Below are positions 21,196 through 30,988 of a DNA stretch of 64,000 bases, piece by piece; the first letter of the stretch is position 1, and each line of letters starts with the position of its first letter. The translations under genes and the position numbers were made by a program. Origin of the DNA: Rhodococcoides corynebacterioides (GTDB lineage Bacteria > Actinomycetota > Actinomycetes > Mycobacteriales > Mycobacteriaceae); assembly GCF_019834675.1 (NCBI RefSeq), contig NZ_JABUBU010000011.1, forward strand, positions 1 to 64,000. Direction: 5' to 3'. The notes beneath the pieces were generated by a model that saw nothing but the letters and a program-made list of their open reading frames with translations, was not told where the DNA came from and made no database searches.

Positions 21196-22337
21196 GACGC
21201 CGACCCCACCGGGAGGTGCGCTCGGACCACCCAGTGCCCGCCGCACGGACCCGCGCTGCAGTCGCCGCCGAGCAGTTGCGCGCGGTGCTTCATGTTCGCG
21301 AGCCCGCGGCCGACTCGCCGGGTCTCGTCGGAGTCCGCATCGAGGTCGTTGCGGACGATCAGTCGCAGCGCGGTGCCCGTGCGGTTCGCGGCGACGTCGA
21401 TGGGCCGACGAGCTGCGTGCTTCATCGCGTTGACCACGGCTTCATGGACGATCCGGTAGGCCGCGTGGTCGACGACGGTGGGCAGGTCCCCGACCTCGAG
21501 GTCGACCGAGACGTCGGTGCCGGTCGCGCGGGCCGCGTCGACGACGACGTGCAGGTCCGCCAAGCGCGGCGGGGCGACGGCGGGATCGGCGGCGTCGGCG
21601 TGGAGGACGTCGATCATGGCGCGCATCTCGGTCAACGCGGCGGTGCTCCCGGTGCGGATCGCGCTCAATGATTCCCGTACGGCCGGGTCGACGTCGCGAG
21701 AGAGCGCCGCGGTGGAGTGGATGGCGATGGAGGACAGATGCCCGGCGATGACGTCGTGCAGGTCGCGGGCCATGGCGTTGCGCTCCTCGGCGACGGCGGC
21801 CTCGCGGTCGCGGTCGGCGAGGATGCGGTGGGCTCGGGCCCGTTCGCGTTCGATGTCGGTCAGCTCCACCTGCCGCTTGATGGCCAGGCCCCACCAGAGG
21901 GAGGTCCCGAAGAACAGAGCGCTCACCACGAGCGCGCCGGCGGCCGGTCGGACGTCGTGCTCCGCGGCCAGCACGACGCCCGCCAGCACGACGACGCCGA
22001 TGCCCGTCGCGTAGGTGGCCGCCCGCCCCACCCGCGGCGACCCGTGTCGGACGGCGGCGTAGAGCAGGTCGGCGAGGACGATCCAGACGGGCACCGATGG
22101 GCCGAGGACGAGATCCACGGCGAACAGCACGGTGCCGAGGGCGAGGGCCGCTCCCGGCCGGGCGCGTCGGGCGCACCCGACGAGGCAGAGGGCGGCGAGC
22201 AGGACGAGTCGTACGGCGAGCGGCACGTCGGTGCGTTCGGTGCCCAGCGAGAAGAGCCCGGAGAGGTAGAGGACCACTCCGACGCCGAACAGGCCCGCGG
22301 CGATGACGACGTCGAGGGACACGCGTCGCGATCTCAC
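21192..22337 (-). CDS. Sensor histidine kinase, NarL-partner (HisKA_3) type
   Basis: A 381-residue membrane kinase with about five hydrophobic helices in the first 150 residues and no large external domain. The dimerisation box RDLHDVIAGHLSSIAIHS carries the phosphoaccepting His194, and the C-terminal ATPase domain has the N-box HEAVVNAMKHA and G-box GRGLANMKHRA. The small membrane input suggests sensing of a membrane state or lipophilic ligand. The start is uncertain: GTG 22337 is used here, and GTG 22322 is the alternative. It overlaps its response regulator by 4 bases. Confidence 0.9.
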   Translation of the reverse strand: MRSRRVSLDVVIAAGLFGVGVVLYLSGLFSLGTERTDVPLAVRLVLLAALCLVGCARRARPGAALALGTVLFAVDLVLGPSVPVWIVLADLLYAAVRHGSPRVGRAATYATGIGVVVLAGVVLAAEHDVRPAAGALVVSALFFGTSLWWGLAIKRQVELTDIERERARAHRILADRDREAAVAEERNAMARDLHDVIAGHLSSIAIHSTAALSRDVDPAVRESLSAIRTGSTAALTEMRAMIDVLHADAADPAVAPPRLADLHVVVDAARATGTDVSVDLEVGDLPTVVDHAAYRIVHEAVVNAMKHAARRPIDVAANRTGTALRLIVRNDLDADSDETRRVGRGLANMKHRAQLLGGDCSAGPCGGHWVVRAHLPVGSAS

Positions 22338-22446
22338 CGCCTCATCACAGCACGGCCGGGGACGGCGGTCGTCATTCCTTCGGATGACCGGCGGGTGGCT
22401 CGGTCGGCCGATGTGGCAGGCCGCCCGACGATCGACGCTGATCCGT

Positions 22447-22638
22447 ATGACGACACAACTCTGGAAGGTTCTCGGTTCCCTGGCCCTGATCGTGGTGGGT
22501 GGCTGCCTGTGGCTGTTCGCCCGCGACACCGAATTCCTGTGGTTCCGCGGCGGACCGCTGGGCGTGGTGCTGGTCGTGGTGGGCGCGATCGACCTGGTGG
22601 GCTCGCTGTGGTCCCGTGACCGGCGGCGGGCCGAGTGA
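22447..22638 (+). CDS. Small two-helix membrane protein
   Basis: A 63-residue protein with two hydrophobic helices (VLGSLALIVVGGCLWLF and PLGVVLVVVGAIDLVGSL) joined by a short turn, and a basic tail RDRRRAE. No family is recognised. The stop overlaps the start of the GAP-family gene by 4 bases, so the two are likely coupled and may work together in the membrane. The ATG at 22447 lies 110 bases from the divergent sensor-kinase start. Confidence 0.7.
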   Translation: MTTQLWKVLGSLALIVVGGCLWLFARDTEFLWFRGGPLGVVLVVVGAIDLVGSLWSRDRRRAE

Positions 22639-23321
22639 CAGCCACCCTGGCGGCGGCGCTCGCCGGGCTGGCGCTCGTCGACAGCACGTCCCTCGGGACG
22701 CTCGTGGTGCCGTTGTGGTTCCTGCTGGCGCCGGGACGGCCCCGGGTCCGGGTGCTCGCCGGCTACCTGGCCGTGCTGGCGTCGTTCTACGCGGTGGTGG
22801 GTATCGCGCTGTGGTCGCTCGCCCGGCTCGGGGTGACCGTGGCGTCCGGATGGGTCGATCACCCGGCCGTCCGTGTGGCGCAGTTGGTGCTGGGCCTCGC
22901 CCTGTTCGCCTGGAGCTTCCGGTTCGATTCGCGACGCGGCGCGAGCAGTGTCGCGCGGTGGCGCGAGCGGGTGACGACGTCCGGGACCGGTGCGCGGCCG
23001 ATCGTCGGGCTCGCTCTGGTGGCCGGGCTGTCCGAGGTGGCGACGATGCTGCCGTACCTCGGCGCGATCGGGCTGCTGGTGTCGGCGGACGTGTCACCGC
23101 CGACGGCGGCGGTGACGCTGGCGGCGTACTGCCTGGTCATGATCGCGCCCGCCGCGGCGATCACGGGTGCCCGGCTGGCCGTCGGGCGGCGGCTGGACGG
23201 TCCGCTCGGCCGGATCGACGGCTACCTCTCGGCGCGCGCGGACACCGTGGTCGGCTGGGTGATCGGCATCGTCGGGTTCGTGCTCGCGGCCTCGGCGGCG
23301 AACGCACTCTTCTTCGCGTGA
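22635..23321 (+). CDS. GAP-family (Sap) membrane protein
   Basis: A 228-residue, six-helix membrane protein of the GAP/Sap family, related in layout to LysE-type exporters; mycobacterial GAP is needed to bring glycopeptidolipids to the cell surface. The start VTATLAAALAGLALVDSTSL and the PLWFLLAPGRPR loop are typical of the family. A central cytoplasmic loop (RFDSRRGASSVARWRERV) separates two three-helix halves. The GTG start overlaps the preceding small membrane gene. Surface-lipid or small-molecule export is inferred from the family only. Confidence 0.8.
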   Translation: MTATLAAALAGLALVDSTSLGTLVVPLWFLLAPGRPRVRVLAGYLAVLASFYAVVGIALWSLARLGVTVASGWVDHPAVRVAQLVLGLALFAWSFRFDSRRGASSVARWRERVTTSGTGARPIVGLALVAGLSEVATMLPYLGAIGLLVSADVSPPTAAVTLAAYCLVMIAPAAAITGARLAVGRRLDGPLGRIDGYLSARADTVVGWVIGIVGFVLAASAANALFFA

Positions 23322-23469
23322 CCCTCCGCGGTCATCTCTCGTGCTCGTTTCGGACCTGTCGGGCACGTCCGCGCCCGCCTAGTGTGACCATCGTCGAGGT
23401 CTGTACCTCGTGGGCTCCGACGCGCTGCGTCGAGATGCCCGATCCACTTCTCGGAAGGAACTGCGCGCA

Positions 23470-24681
23470 GTGACCACAGAGGCATACATCTACGAGGCGA
23501 TCCGAACACCGCGCGGGAAGGGCAAGGGCGGCGCGCTGCACTCCGTCAAGCCGATCTCGCTGGTCACGGGCTTGATCGACGAGCTCCGTCGTCGTTTTCC
23601 CGACATGGACGAGGACCGCATCTCCGATCTGATCCTCGGCGTCGTCTCCCCCGTGGGCGACCAGGGCGCGGACATCGCCCGCACGGCCGTGCTGGCCGCG
23701 AAGATGCCCGACACCGTCGGCGGATTCCAGCTGAACCGCTTCTGCGCCTCCGGCCTCGAGGCCGTGAACCTGGCCGCGCAGAAGGTGCGCTCGGGCTGGG
23801 ACGAGCTGGTGATCGCCGGCGGCGTCGAGTCGATGTCCCGCGTGCCGATGGGCTCCGACGGCGGCGCGTGGGCGATGGACCCGCAGACCGCGTACGACAC
23901 GTACTTCGTGCCCCAGGGCATCGGTGCCGATCTCATCGCCACGATCGAGGGATTCACGCGTGACGACGTCGACGCGTACGCCGTGCAGTCGCAGGACCGT
24001 GCCGCGGCGGCGTGGTCGGGTGGCTACTTCGCCAAGTCGGTGGTCCCGGTGACGGACCAGAACGGTCTGGTGATCCTGGACCAGGACGAGCACATGCGTC
24101 CCGGGACGACGACGGAGTCGCTCGGCAAGCTCAAGCCGGCCTTCGAGGGCGTCGCGGCGATGGGCGGCTTCGACGACGTGGCGCTGCAGAAGTACCACTG
24201 GGTCGAGAAGATCCATCACGTGCACACCGGCGGTAACTCGTCGGGCATCGTCGACGGCGCCGCGCTGGTGGTCGTCGGCAGCGAGGACGCGGGCAAGTCG
24301 ATGGGGATGACCCCGCGCGCCCGCGTGGTCGCGACGGCCACCTCGGGTGCCGACACCACGATCATGCTGACCGGCCCGACGCCCGCGTCGAAGAAGGTGC
24401 TGGCCGCGGCCGGGTTGACGGTCGACGACATCGACCTGTTCGAGCTGAACGAGGCCTTCGCCTCCGTGGTGCTGCGCTACCAGAAGGATCTGAAGATCCC
24501 CGGCGAGAAGCTGAACGTCAACGGCGGCGCCATCGCGATGGGCCACCCCCTCGGTGCCACCGGCGCCATGATCACCGGCACCGTGCTCGACGAGCTCGAG
24601 CGTCGCAACGGCCGCTACGCACTGATCACCCTGTGCATCGGCGGCGGCATGGGCGTGGCCACCATCATCGAGCGAGTCTGA
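23470..24681 (+). CDS. fadA: Acetyl-CoA C-acetyltransferase, thiolase
   Basis: A 403-residue thiolase catalysing the last step of fatty-acid beta-oxidation, cleavage of 3-ketoacyl-CoA to acetyl-CoA. The catalytic residues are visible: Cys92 in RFCASG, His359 in [14 protein letters not shown] and Cys389 in LCIGGG. GTG 23470 is chosen because GGAAGGA lies about 10 bases upstream. The fadB-type gene begins 14 bases downstream, giving the two-subunit trifunctional arrangement common in actinobacteria. A 148-base gap upstream probably holds the operon promoter. Confidence 0.94.
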   Translation: MTTEAYIYEAIRTPRGKGKGGALHSVKPISLVTGLIDELRRRFPDMDEDRISDLILGVVSPVGDQGADIARTAVLAAKMPDTVGGFQLNRFCASGLEAVNLAAQKVRSGWDELVIAGGVESMSRVPMGSDGGAWAMDPQTAYDTYFVPQGIGADLIATIEGFTRDDVDAYAVQSQDRAAAAWSGGYFAKSVVPVTDQNGLVILDQDEHMRPGTTTESLGKLKPAFEGVAAMGGFDDVALQKYHWVEKIHHVHTGGNSSGIVDGAALVVVGSEDAGKSMGMTPRARVVATATSGADTTIMLTGPTPASKKVLAAAGLTVDDIDLFELNEAFASVVLRYQKDLKIPGEKLNVNGGAIAMGHPLGATGAMITGTVLDELERRNGRYALITLCIGGGMGVATIIERV

Positions 24682-24695
24682 GGAACCGAGAACAC

Positions 24696-26846
24696 ATGAG
24701 CGAGAACATGATCGAGTGGGATCAGGACGCCGACGGCATCGTCACGCTGACGATGAACGATCCCGGCCAGAGCGCCAACACGATGAACGAGACCTACAAG
24801 AACTCGATGGGCGCCACCGTGGACCGCCTCGAGGCCGAGAAGGACTCCGTCACCGGTGTCGTCGTCACGTCGGCGAAGAAGACCTTCTTCGCCGGTGGCG
24901 ACCTCAAGAACATGGTCAAGGCGACCAAGGACGACGCCGCGCAGGTGTTCGAGGAGGTGCAGCTGATCAAGTCGCAGCTGCGCCGCCTGGAGACCCTCGG
25001 CAAGCCCGTCGTCGCCGCCATCAACGGCGCGGCCCTGGGCGGCGGTCTCGAGATCGCGCTGGCCACGCACCACCGCATCGTCGCCGACGTGCCCGGTGTG
25101 CAGCTGGGTCTGCCCGAGGTGTCCCTCGGCCTGCTCCCCGGCGGCGGCGGCGTCACCCGCATCACGCGCATGATGGGCATCCAGAACGGCTTCATGTCGG
25201 TCCTCTCGCAGGGCACCCGATTCCGCGTGGCCAAGGCGAAGGAGCTCGGCCTGGTCGACGAGGTCGTCGGCAGTGTCGAGGAGCTGGTTCCGGCCGCCAA
25301 GGCATGGATCAAGGCCAACCCCGAGGGCGGCGTCGCGCCGTGGGATGTGAAGGGCTACAAGATCCCCGGCGGCACGCCGTCGAATCCCAAGCTGGCACAG
25401 ATCCTTCCGGCGTTCCCGTCCAACCTGCGCAAGCAGATCAAGGGCGCGAACATGCCGGCTCCGCTCGCCATTCTGGCTGCCGCCGTGGAGGGTTCGCAGG
25501 TCGACTTCGACAACGCGTCCACCATCGAGTCGCGCTACTTCACCTCGCTGGTCACCGGTCAGGTCTCGAAGAACATGATCCAGGCGTTCTTCTTCGACCT
25601 GCAGGCGATCAACGCCGGCAAGTCGCGTCCCGACGGGTACGACAAGACGCAGTTCTCCAAGGTCGCCGTGCTCGGCGCCGGCATGATGGGCGCCGGCATT
25701 GCCTACGTGTGCGCCAAGGCCGGAATCGACGTGGTGCTCAAGGACGTCGAGCTCGCGTCCGCCGAGAAGGGCAAGGCGTACTCGGAGGCCATCGAGGCCA
25801 AGGCGCTCTCGCGCGGCAAGACCACGCAGGAGAAGTCCGACGCGCTGCTCGCGCGCATCCACCCCACCGCCGACCCGAAGGACGTCGAGGGTGCGGATCT
25901 GGTGATCGAGGCCGTCTTCGAGTCGCAGGACCTCAAGCACAAGGTCTTCCAGGAGATCGAGGACCTGGTGGCACCCGACGCGCTGCTCGGCTCCAACACC
26001 TCCACGCTGCCGATCACCGGTCTCGCGACCGGCGTGAAGCGGCAGGAGGACTTCATCGGCATCCACTTCTTCTCGCCCGTCGACAAGATGCCGCTGGTGG
26101 AGATCATCCGCGGTGAGAAGACCTCGGATGCGGCTCTGGCCAAGGCATTCGACCTCGTGCAGGCGATCAAGAAGACCCCGATCGTCGTCAACGACAGCCG
26201 CGGCTTCTTCACCTCCCGCGTGATCGGCACCTTCATCAACGAGGCCATCGCGATGCTCGGCGAGGGCGTCGAGCCGTCGTCGATCGAGCAGGCCGGCCTG
26301 CAGGCGGGCTACCCCGCGCCGCCGCTGCAGCTGTCGGACGAGCTGACGCTCACCCTCATGCAGAAGATCCGCAAGGAGACCTACGACGCCGTGGTCGCCG
26401 CCGGCGGTACGCCGCCGGAGGATCCCGCGGGCGCCGTGATCGACAAGATGGTCGACGAGTTCGAGCGTCCGTCGAAGGCCAAGGGCGCCGGCTTCTACGA
26501 GTACGTCGACGGCAAGCGTGCCGGTCTGTGGTCCGGGCTGCGCGAGGCGTTCGAGTCCGGCACCGCCGACATCCCGTTCGAGGATCTCAAGGAGCGCATG
26601 CTGTTCATCGAGGCCATCGCGACGCAGAAGTGCTTCGACGAGGGCGTCCTGAACACCACCGCCGACGCCAACATCGGCTCGATCTTCGGCATCGGCTTCC
26701 CGGCGTGGACCGGTGGTGTGCACCAGTACATCGTCGGCTACGAGGCCGCCGACGGCACCGTCGGCAAGGAGGCCTTCGTGGCCCGCGCGGAGGAGCTGGC
26801 CAAGCAGTACGGCGAGCGCTTCACCCCGCCGCAGTCCCTGCGCTGA
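24696..26846 (+). CDS. fadB: Fatty-acid oxidation multifunctional subunit (hydratase/3-hydroxyacyl-CoA dehydrogenase)
   Basis: A 716-residue fusion carrying out the middle steps of beta-oxidation. The crotonase domain (about residues 1-190) has the oxyanion motif FFAGGDLKNM and the EVSLGLLPGGGG segment. The NAD-binding dehydrogenase domain begins with VLGAGMMGAGIAYVCAKAG (about 328) and includes the catalytic His in GIHFFSPV and the Asn in VVNDSRGFF. A C-terminal dehydrogenase dimerisation domain follows. It starts 14 bases after fadA with its own ribosome binding site (TGAGGAA) and presumably forms an alpha2/beta2-type complex with it. A very strong terminator ends the operon. Confidence 0.95.
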   Translation: MSENMIEWDQDADGIVTLTMNDPGQSANTMNETYKNSMGATVDRLEAEKDSVTGVVVTSAKKTFFAGGDLKNMVKATKDDAAQVFEEVQLIKSQLRRLETLGKPVVAAINGAALGGGLEIALATHHRIVADVPGVQLGLPEVSLGLLPGGGGVTRITRMMGIQNGFMSVLSQGTRFRVAKAKELGLVDEVVGSVEELVPAAKAWIKANPEGGVAPWDVKGYKIPGGTPSNPKLAQILPAFPSNLRKQIKGANMPAPLAILAAAVEGSQVDFDNASTIESRYFTSLVTGQVSKNMIQAFFFDLQAINAGKSRPDGYDKTQFSKVAVLGAGMMGAGIAYVCAKAGIDVVLKDVELASAEKGKAYSEAIEAKALSRGKTTQEKSDALLARIHPTADPKDVEGADLVIEAVFESQDLKHKVFQEIEDLVAPDALLGSNTSTLPITGLATGVKRQEDFIGIHFFSPVDKMPLVEIIRGEKTSDAALAKAFDLVQAIKKTPIVVNDSRGFFTSRVIGTFINEAIAMLGEGVEPSSIEQAGLQAGYPAPPLQLSDELTLTLMQKIRKETYDAVVAAGGTPPEDPAGAVIDKMVDEFERPSKAKGAGFYEYVDGKRAGLWSGLREAFESGTADIPFEDLKERMLFIEAIATQKCFDEGVLNTTADANIGSIFGIGFPAWTGGVHQYIVGYEAADGTVGKEAFVARAEELAKQYGERFTPPQSLR

Positions 26847-26859
26847 CGCACGAGAACGA

Positions 26860-26901
26860 CGCGACCCCCGCACTCCCGACGCCGGGAGTGCGGGGGTCGC
26901 G
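26860..26901. terminator. Bidirectional terminator between fadB and lipase
   Basis: A perfect 19-bp stem (CGCGACCCCCGCACTCCCG and its complement) closes a 4-base loop, 13 bases after the fadB stop and 12 bases before the convergent lipase stop. Confidence 0.93.
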
Positions 26902-26913
26902 TGCTGGTCGGGG

Positions 26914-28062
26914 TCAGCCGGTGACGGTGCGGGCGAAGTCCAGGGCCGCCGGCATCGACGCCATGAGCGTGCCCACGTGATCGGCGTCCGGGAACGTCAC
27001 CAGTGAGAAGTCGGTGCCCGCGGCGGACATGCGTGCGGTCTGCGCGAACGTCAGCGGCGCCGGCACGGTCTGATCGGCGAGACTCTGGGTGACCAGCAGC
27101 GGCCGGTCGTAGCCCGCGACGGGCACGGCCTGCATCTCGCGCAGCGTCGCGTTCATGGCGGGGTCGTCCAGCGGCCGGGTCAGCAGGTCGCGCAGCACCA
27201 CCGGGTTGGCTTCGCGGAACGCTCGGAAGTCGGTGCCGCACAACGTGGTCGCGGCGTTCAGGTAGTCGAGACCGCGGGGGGTGAGGTAGCTCGGGACGTT
27301 CAGGTCCGGTCGCTGATCGTTGAGGCCCGCCAGGATGTACATCACGTACCCGACGTAGCCGCTGGGAGCGATCGGCGGAAAGACCGGTCCCGACGGCGGC
27401 AGCAGAGTGTCCAGCTGCGTCGGCCCGGCGATGGGAACGGCGCCGCGGTAGTCGAGTTCCGGCGCGCGCTCGGTCCCGACGGCGGCGGCGAAGTACGCGG
27501 CGTTGCCGCCCTGCGAGAGCCCCGTGGCGAGCCACCGCGGGGACAGCTCGTCACCGAGAAGCCGATGTGCGGTGCGCACGATGTCGACGACGTTGGCTCC
27601 CGACGCGGGACCGTCGAGGTAGGCGTGCACACCCGGAGTGCCCAGACCGGCGTAGTCGGTGGCGGCGACGGCGTAGCCGTTCCGCAGCCACTCGGTCATG
27701 GCCGGCCGCTCGAACTCCGTTCCGCCGGTGAGGGACGGGGTGCAGGCGTCGGCGACGCCGGTGGTGCCGTGCGCGAACGAGACCACCGGCCATCCGCCGA
27801 CCGGCGTCTCGCCCTCGGGCACGTAGACCAGGCCGGTCGACTCACCGGCCTGGCCCGCCGTGCGCAGCGTGCTGTAGCGCACCAGCGAGCCGGACGCCGC
27901 GCCCGCGGGGAGCAGCTCCGCCGCGAGCGGCGCACTCGACAGCAGCGTTCCGGGCTCGGCGGTCGGAGCGGCCGACGCTGCCGGTCCGGTGAGCACTGTG
28001 GGCGCGAGGCCCGCGACGACGCAGGTGACGACGGCGGCGGCGCGGCGGAAGGTAAGGGTCAC
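26914..28062 (-). CDS. Secreted lipase (LIP family)
   Basis: A 382-residue secreted alpha/beta hydrolase of the fungal/actinobacterial LIP lipase family. A signal peptide is clear: TFRR, then a hydrophobic core AAAVVTCVVAGLAPTVL and an Ala-rich cleavage region near residue 31. The triad is Ser in GLSQGG, Asp in SLADQTVP and His in DADHVG. ADACTPS and LCGTDF carry the conserved disulfide Cys. The GTG start directly follows the tmsB stop codon, so the lipase may be co-transcribed with the tmsA-tmsB pair. The role is probably extracellular lipid or ester breakdown. Confidence 0.88.
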   Translation of the reverse strand: MTLTFRRAAAVVTCVVAGLAPTVLTGPAASAAPTAEPGTLLSSAPLAAELLPAGAASGSLVRYSTLRTAGQAGESTGLVYVPEGETPVGGWPVVSFAHGTTGVADACTPSLTGGTEFERPAMTEWLRNGYAVAATDYAGLGTPGVHAYLDGPASGANVVDIVRTAHRLLGDELSPRWLATGLSQGGNAAYFAAAVGTERAPELDYRGAVPIAGPTQLDTLLPPSGPVFPPIAPSGYVGYVMYILAGLNDQRPDLNVPSYLTPRGLDYLNAATTLCGTDFRAFREANPVVLRDLLTRPLDDPAMNATLREMQAVPVAGYDRPLLVTQSLADQTVPAPLTFAQTARMSAAGTDFSLVTFPDADHVGTLMASMPAALDFARTVTG

Positions 28063-29376
28063 TCAGCCATTCCACCACGGACGCAGCGGCAGGTGAGAGC
28101 GATTGCCGTCGGGTTTGACCGCGAGTACTTGATGGAGTTGAACGACGTTGCGCTCGAAGCCGAGTCGCGAGCCGGCCATGTAGAGACCCCACACGCGGGC
28201 GGTGCCCTCGCCGACCTCGGCGACGCAGGCGTCCCAGTTGTCGACCAGATTGCGGCACCAGTCGCGCAGGGTCAGGGCGTAGTGCTCGCGGAGGTTCTCC
28301 TCGTGCCGCACCTCGAGGCCGATGTCCTGCATCTCGGTGATGATGCGGCCGGATCCGGTGAGTTCCCCGTCGGGGAACACGTAGCGGTCGATGAACCCAC
28401 CCGCGCGGGCGGCGGACCGGTTGTCCGGACGCGTGATGCAGTGGTTGAGCACCAGTCCGCCGGGCCGGAGCTTGCTCGCGATGAACCCGAAGTACGCCGG
28501 GTAGTTGGCGACGCCGATGTGCTCGGTGAGCCCGATGGAGGACACGGCGTCGAAGCCGGTCTCGGCGATGTCGCGGTAGTCGCTGTGGCGCACCTCCGCG
28601 AGGTGGCCGAGACCCTCGGCCTCGATGGCCCGCTGGGCCCACTCCGCCTGCTCCGCCGACAGGGTCGCGCCGATGACGCGGACGCCGCGGCGGGCGGCGT
28701 AGCGCACCATCGAGCCCCATCCGCAGCCGATGTCGAGGAGCCGGTCGCCTCCCTTCAGCCGCAACTTCTCGAAGATTAGCCGGTACTTGTTCTCCTGGGC
28801 CTCCTCGAGCGTCGCGTCCTCCGTCGGGTAGGCGGCGCAGGTGTAGGTCATGGACTCGCCGAGCACGTACTCGTAGAACGTGTTCGAGACGTCGTAGTGA
28901 TGATGAATGCTGTCCGCGTCGCGAGTCTTGCTGTGCCGCAGTCCTTCGGCGATCCGACGCCACCGCGGCAGCGACTCCTGCGGCGGCGGGGCGATGGGCC
29001 GCAACAGTTCCCAGCCGAGCGAGCGGGTGATCGCCGCCAACGTCCGCGCCGAGGGACGCTTGAAGTGAAGGTCGTCGCCGAGCATGCGCAGCACGTCGTA
29101 CGGATCGCCCGGGTGCGCGCCGACGATCTCGAGGTCACCGGAGACGTACGCACGCGCCATCCCGAGATCGCCGGGGGCCGTGGCGATGTACGTCGTTCCG
29201 CGGGGCGTGAGCAGGTTCAGTCCGTAGGCGGAGTCCGGGTCGCCGGCCACGGAACCGTCGTACGCGCTGAAGCGCACCGGGATGTCGCCCTCGGTGAACT
29301 GCTCGAGAATTCCCGCGATGGTCAGCTTGGGGGAGCCGACCTGATAGTCCTTGTAGCCCTCTCGGAACAGAGTCAT
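28063..29376 (-). CDS. tmsB: 10-methyl fatty acid methyltransferase (cyclopropane-synthase family), TmsB/BfaB-like
   Basis: A 437-residue SAM-dependent methyltransferase of the cyclopropane-fatty-acid synthase family. LLDIGCGWGSMVRYAARRG is the SAM-binding motif, HHHYDVSNTFYEYVLG the substrate segment, and SIGLTEHIG follows. It overlaps by 4 bases (ATGA) a flavin oxidoreductase of the Rv3719 type; the pair corresponds to M. tuberculosis Rv3719-Rv3720 and to the tmsA-tmsB (bfaA-bfaB) genes that make 10-methylstearic (tuberculostearic) acid. TmsB methylates an oleoyl phospholipid to a 10-methylene intermediate. The assignment rests on gene pairing and the family; plain cyclopropanation is the alternative. 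Confidence 0.85.
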   Translation of the reverse strand: MTLFREGYKDYQVGSPKLTIAGILEQFTEGDIPVRFSAYDGSVAGDPDSAYGLNLLTPRGTTYIATAPGDLGMARAYVSGDLEIVGAHPGDPYDVLRMLGDDLHFKRPSARTLAAITRSLGWELLRPIAPPPQESLPRWRRIAEGLRHSKTRDADSIHHHYDVSNTFYEYVLGESMTYTCAAYPTEDATLEEAQENKYRLIFEKLRLKGGDRLLDIGCGWGSMVRYAARRGVRVIGATLSAEQAEWAQRAIEAEGLGHLAEVRHSDYRDIAETGFDAVSSIGLTEHIGVANYPAYFGFIASKLRPGGLVLNHCITRPDNRSAARAGGFIDRYVFPDGELTGSGRIITEMQDIGLEVRHEENLREHYALTLRDWCRNLVDNWDACVAEVGEGTARVWGLYMAGSRLGFERNVVQLHQVLAVKPDGNRSHLPLRPWWNG

Positions 29377-30830
29377 CGACGTTGCACCGCCTTCGAATAC
29401 AGATCCAACAGACGTGAATCGGGGTCGTAGATCTTCTTGACGCGGGAGTAGTGATTCCCGCCGTAGAGCGCGTCGAACTCGTCCCGGTCGTAGAACGAGT
29501 CCGAGTAGAGGGACTTGTGGCCGTCGAGCTCGGACACCCGACGCTCGATGCGGCGATTCGTGGCGCCCTCGACGACACCGTCGGCGCCCTCCTCGACGGG
29601 CACCGAGGACCAGAATCCGACGTTGACGTACGTGTGACCGGGGCGCAGCGGGTACAGCGGCCACTCGCGGGCACCGCCCCCGTCGTCGTCCCTGCCGTCC
29701 CGTAGGCGCAGGGGGCAGAGCCACAGGGGTTCGATGGGAATTTCGTCGAGGAACCACCGCAGGAACGCGGCGGTGTTCTCGATGGGAACCTCGATGTCCT
29801 GCACCACGCGTTCGCGGATCGGGTTGCCCTTGCGGCGTTCGAGCCGATCGGCGATGTCGTATTTCCGATCGAGCGCGATGAGTTTCCAGTAGACGCTGCT
29901 GCGGAGGTAGCGGCGCGGCCAGAACCGTCGGATCCGCGGATTCTGGGTGCCGAACGCTCGCGAGCACCAGAACCAGTCCGTGTCCCACCGCCACAGGTAG
30001 TCGTGCACGGTGAGCCGGTCGGTCCGCGGGGTGGCGCCGTCGTGCTGGATCGACCGGTAGTAGATCTGCATGCCGGTGTAGTCGCTCACCGGCCCGGGCT
30101 CGTCGGTCTGTCGGCCGAGGGTCAGATACGCCTCGGAGTCGGTGAACACCACACCGTCGAGGTAGTCGACGCGCTCGCCGCGGTACTCACCCGCGTCGAC
30201 GATCGCATCCATCGCGTCCTGGACCGACTGCAGGTCGTGGAACCGGACGTGGCGCAGGGCGACGTAGGGCGGGACGGCCTCGAGTTCGATGCGCAGGCGG
30301 GTCGAGTAGCCGAGCGTGCCGTAAGAGTTGGGAAACGCGTGGAACAGGTCCGCGTGCTCGCCCTCGGGGCGCGCGGTGACCACCTCGCCCGCGCCGGTCA
30401 GCACGTCCACCTCGAGCAGGCTCTCGTGGGGGAGGCCGTTGCGGAAGGACGTCGATTCGATGCCGAGGCCCGTGACCGCGCCGCCGAGGGTGATGGTCTT
30501 GAGCTGCGGCACCACCAGCGGCACCAGTCCGTGGCGCAGGGTCGCGTCCACCAGGGTCTCGTACGTGCACATGCCCTGCACGTCGGCGGTGCGCGCGACG
30601 GGATCGACCGAGATCACCTTGCCGAGACCGGACACGTCGAGTCCGGGAACGCTGGTGTCCTGGCGGGCTCGGAAGAGGTTGGAGGTCTTCTTGGCCAGCC
30701 GGACGGTCTGCTCGCGCGGGATGGCCCGGTAGCTCGCGACCAGGCGTCGGACGCCCGCGGCGTGCGCGGCCGCGCCCACCTCGTGCGGGCCCGGAGAGTT
30801 GCCGGTCGGAGACTGAACGGTGCGATCCAC
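29373..30830 (-). CDS. tmsA: FAD-linked oxidoreductase, TmsA/BfaA-like 10-methylene reductase
   Basis: A 485-residue FAD-binding oxidoreductase with the PCMH-type FAD domain in the N-terminal half (QLKTITLGGAVTGLGIES is the phosphate-binding loop region) and a DHCR24-like substrate domain after it. Paired with the CFA-type methyltransferase, it corresponds to the reductase that converts the 10-methylene intermediate to the 10-methyl fatty acid of actinobacterial membranes. The GTG start at 30830 has no ribosome binding site, but TAGCGT lies 6 bases upstream, so the mRNA is probably leaderless. The stop overlaps the tmsB start. The SRPBCC gene is divergent from it. Confidence 0.85.
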   Translation of the reverse strand: MDRTVQSPTGNSPGPHEVGAAAHAAGVRRLVASYRAIPREQTVRLAKKTSNLFRARQDTSVPGLDVSGLGKVISVDPVARTADVQGMCTYETLVDATLRHGLVPLVVPQLKTITLGGAVTGLGIESTSFRNGLPHESLLEVDVLTGAGEVVTARPEGEHADLFHAFPNSYGTLGYSTRLRIELEAVPPYVALRHVRFHDLQSVQDAMDAIVDAGEYRGERVDYLDGVVFTDSEAYLTLGRQTDEPGPVSDYTGMQIYYRSIQHDGATPRTDRLTVHDYLWRWDTDWFWCSRAFGTQNPRIRRFWPRRYLRSSVYWKLIALDRKYDIADRLERRKGNPIRERVVQDIEVPIENTAAFLRWFLDEIPIEPLWLCPLRLRDGRDDDGGGAREWPLYPLRPGHTYVNVGFWSSVPVEEGADGVVEGATNRRIERRVSELDGHKSLYSDSFYDRDEFDALYGGNHYSRVKKIYDPDSRLLDLYSKAVQRR

Positions 30831-30988
30831 GCGAGAACGCTATATCGCGATCGTTCGCAGGACTACGGATGGTAGGGGTCCGTCACGTAACCGTTGCCGG
30901 ACGGACGTCTTTCGGCAGCGTCGAGGGGACCGAAAGCACCGTGAAAGAATGGGACGAAAGACCCCCGATGCTCAGGAGGAATGCGTTC

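Noticed and set aside
24615..26873. Long open frame (752 codons) on the minus strand opposite fadB
   Set aside because: It is a high-GC shadow of the well-supported fadB gene; the product is Arg/Leu/Val-rich without domain motifs.
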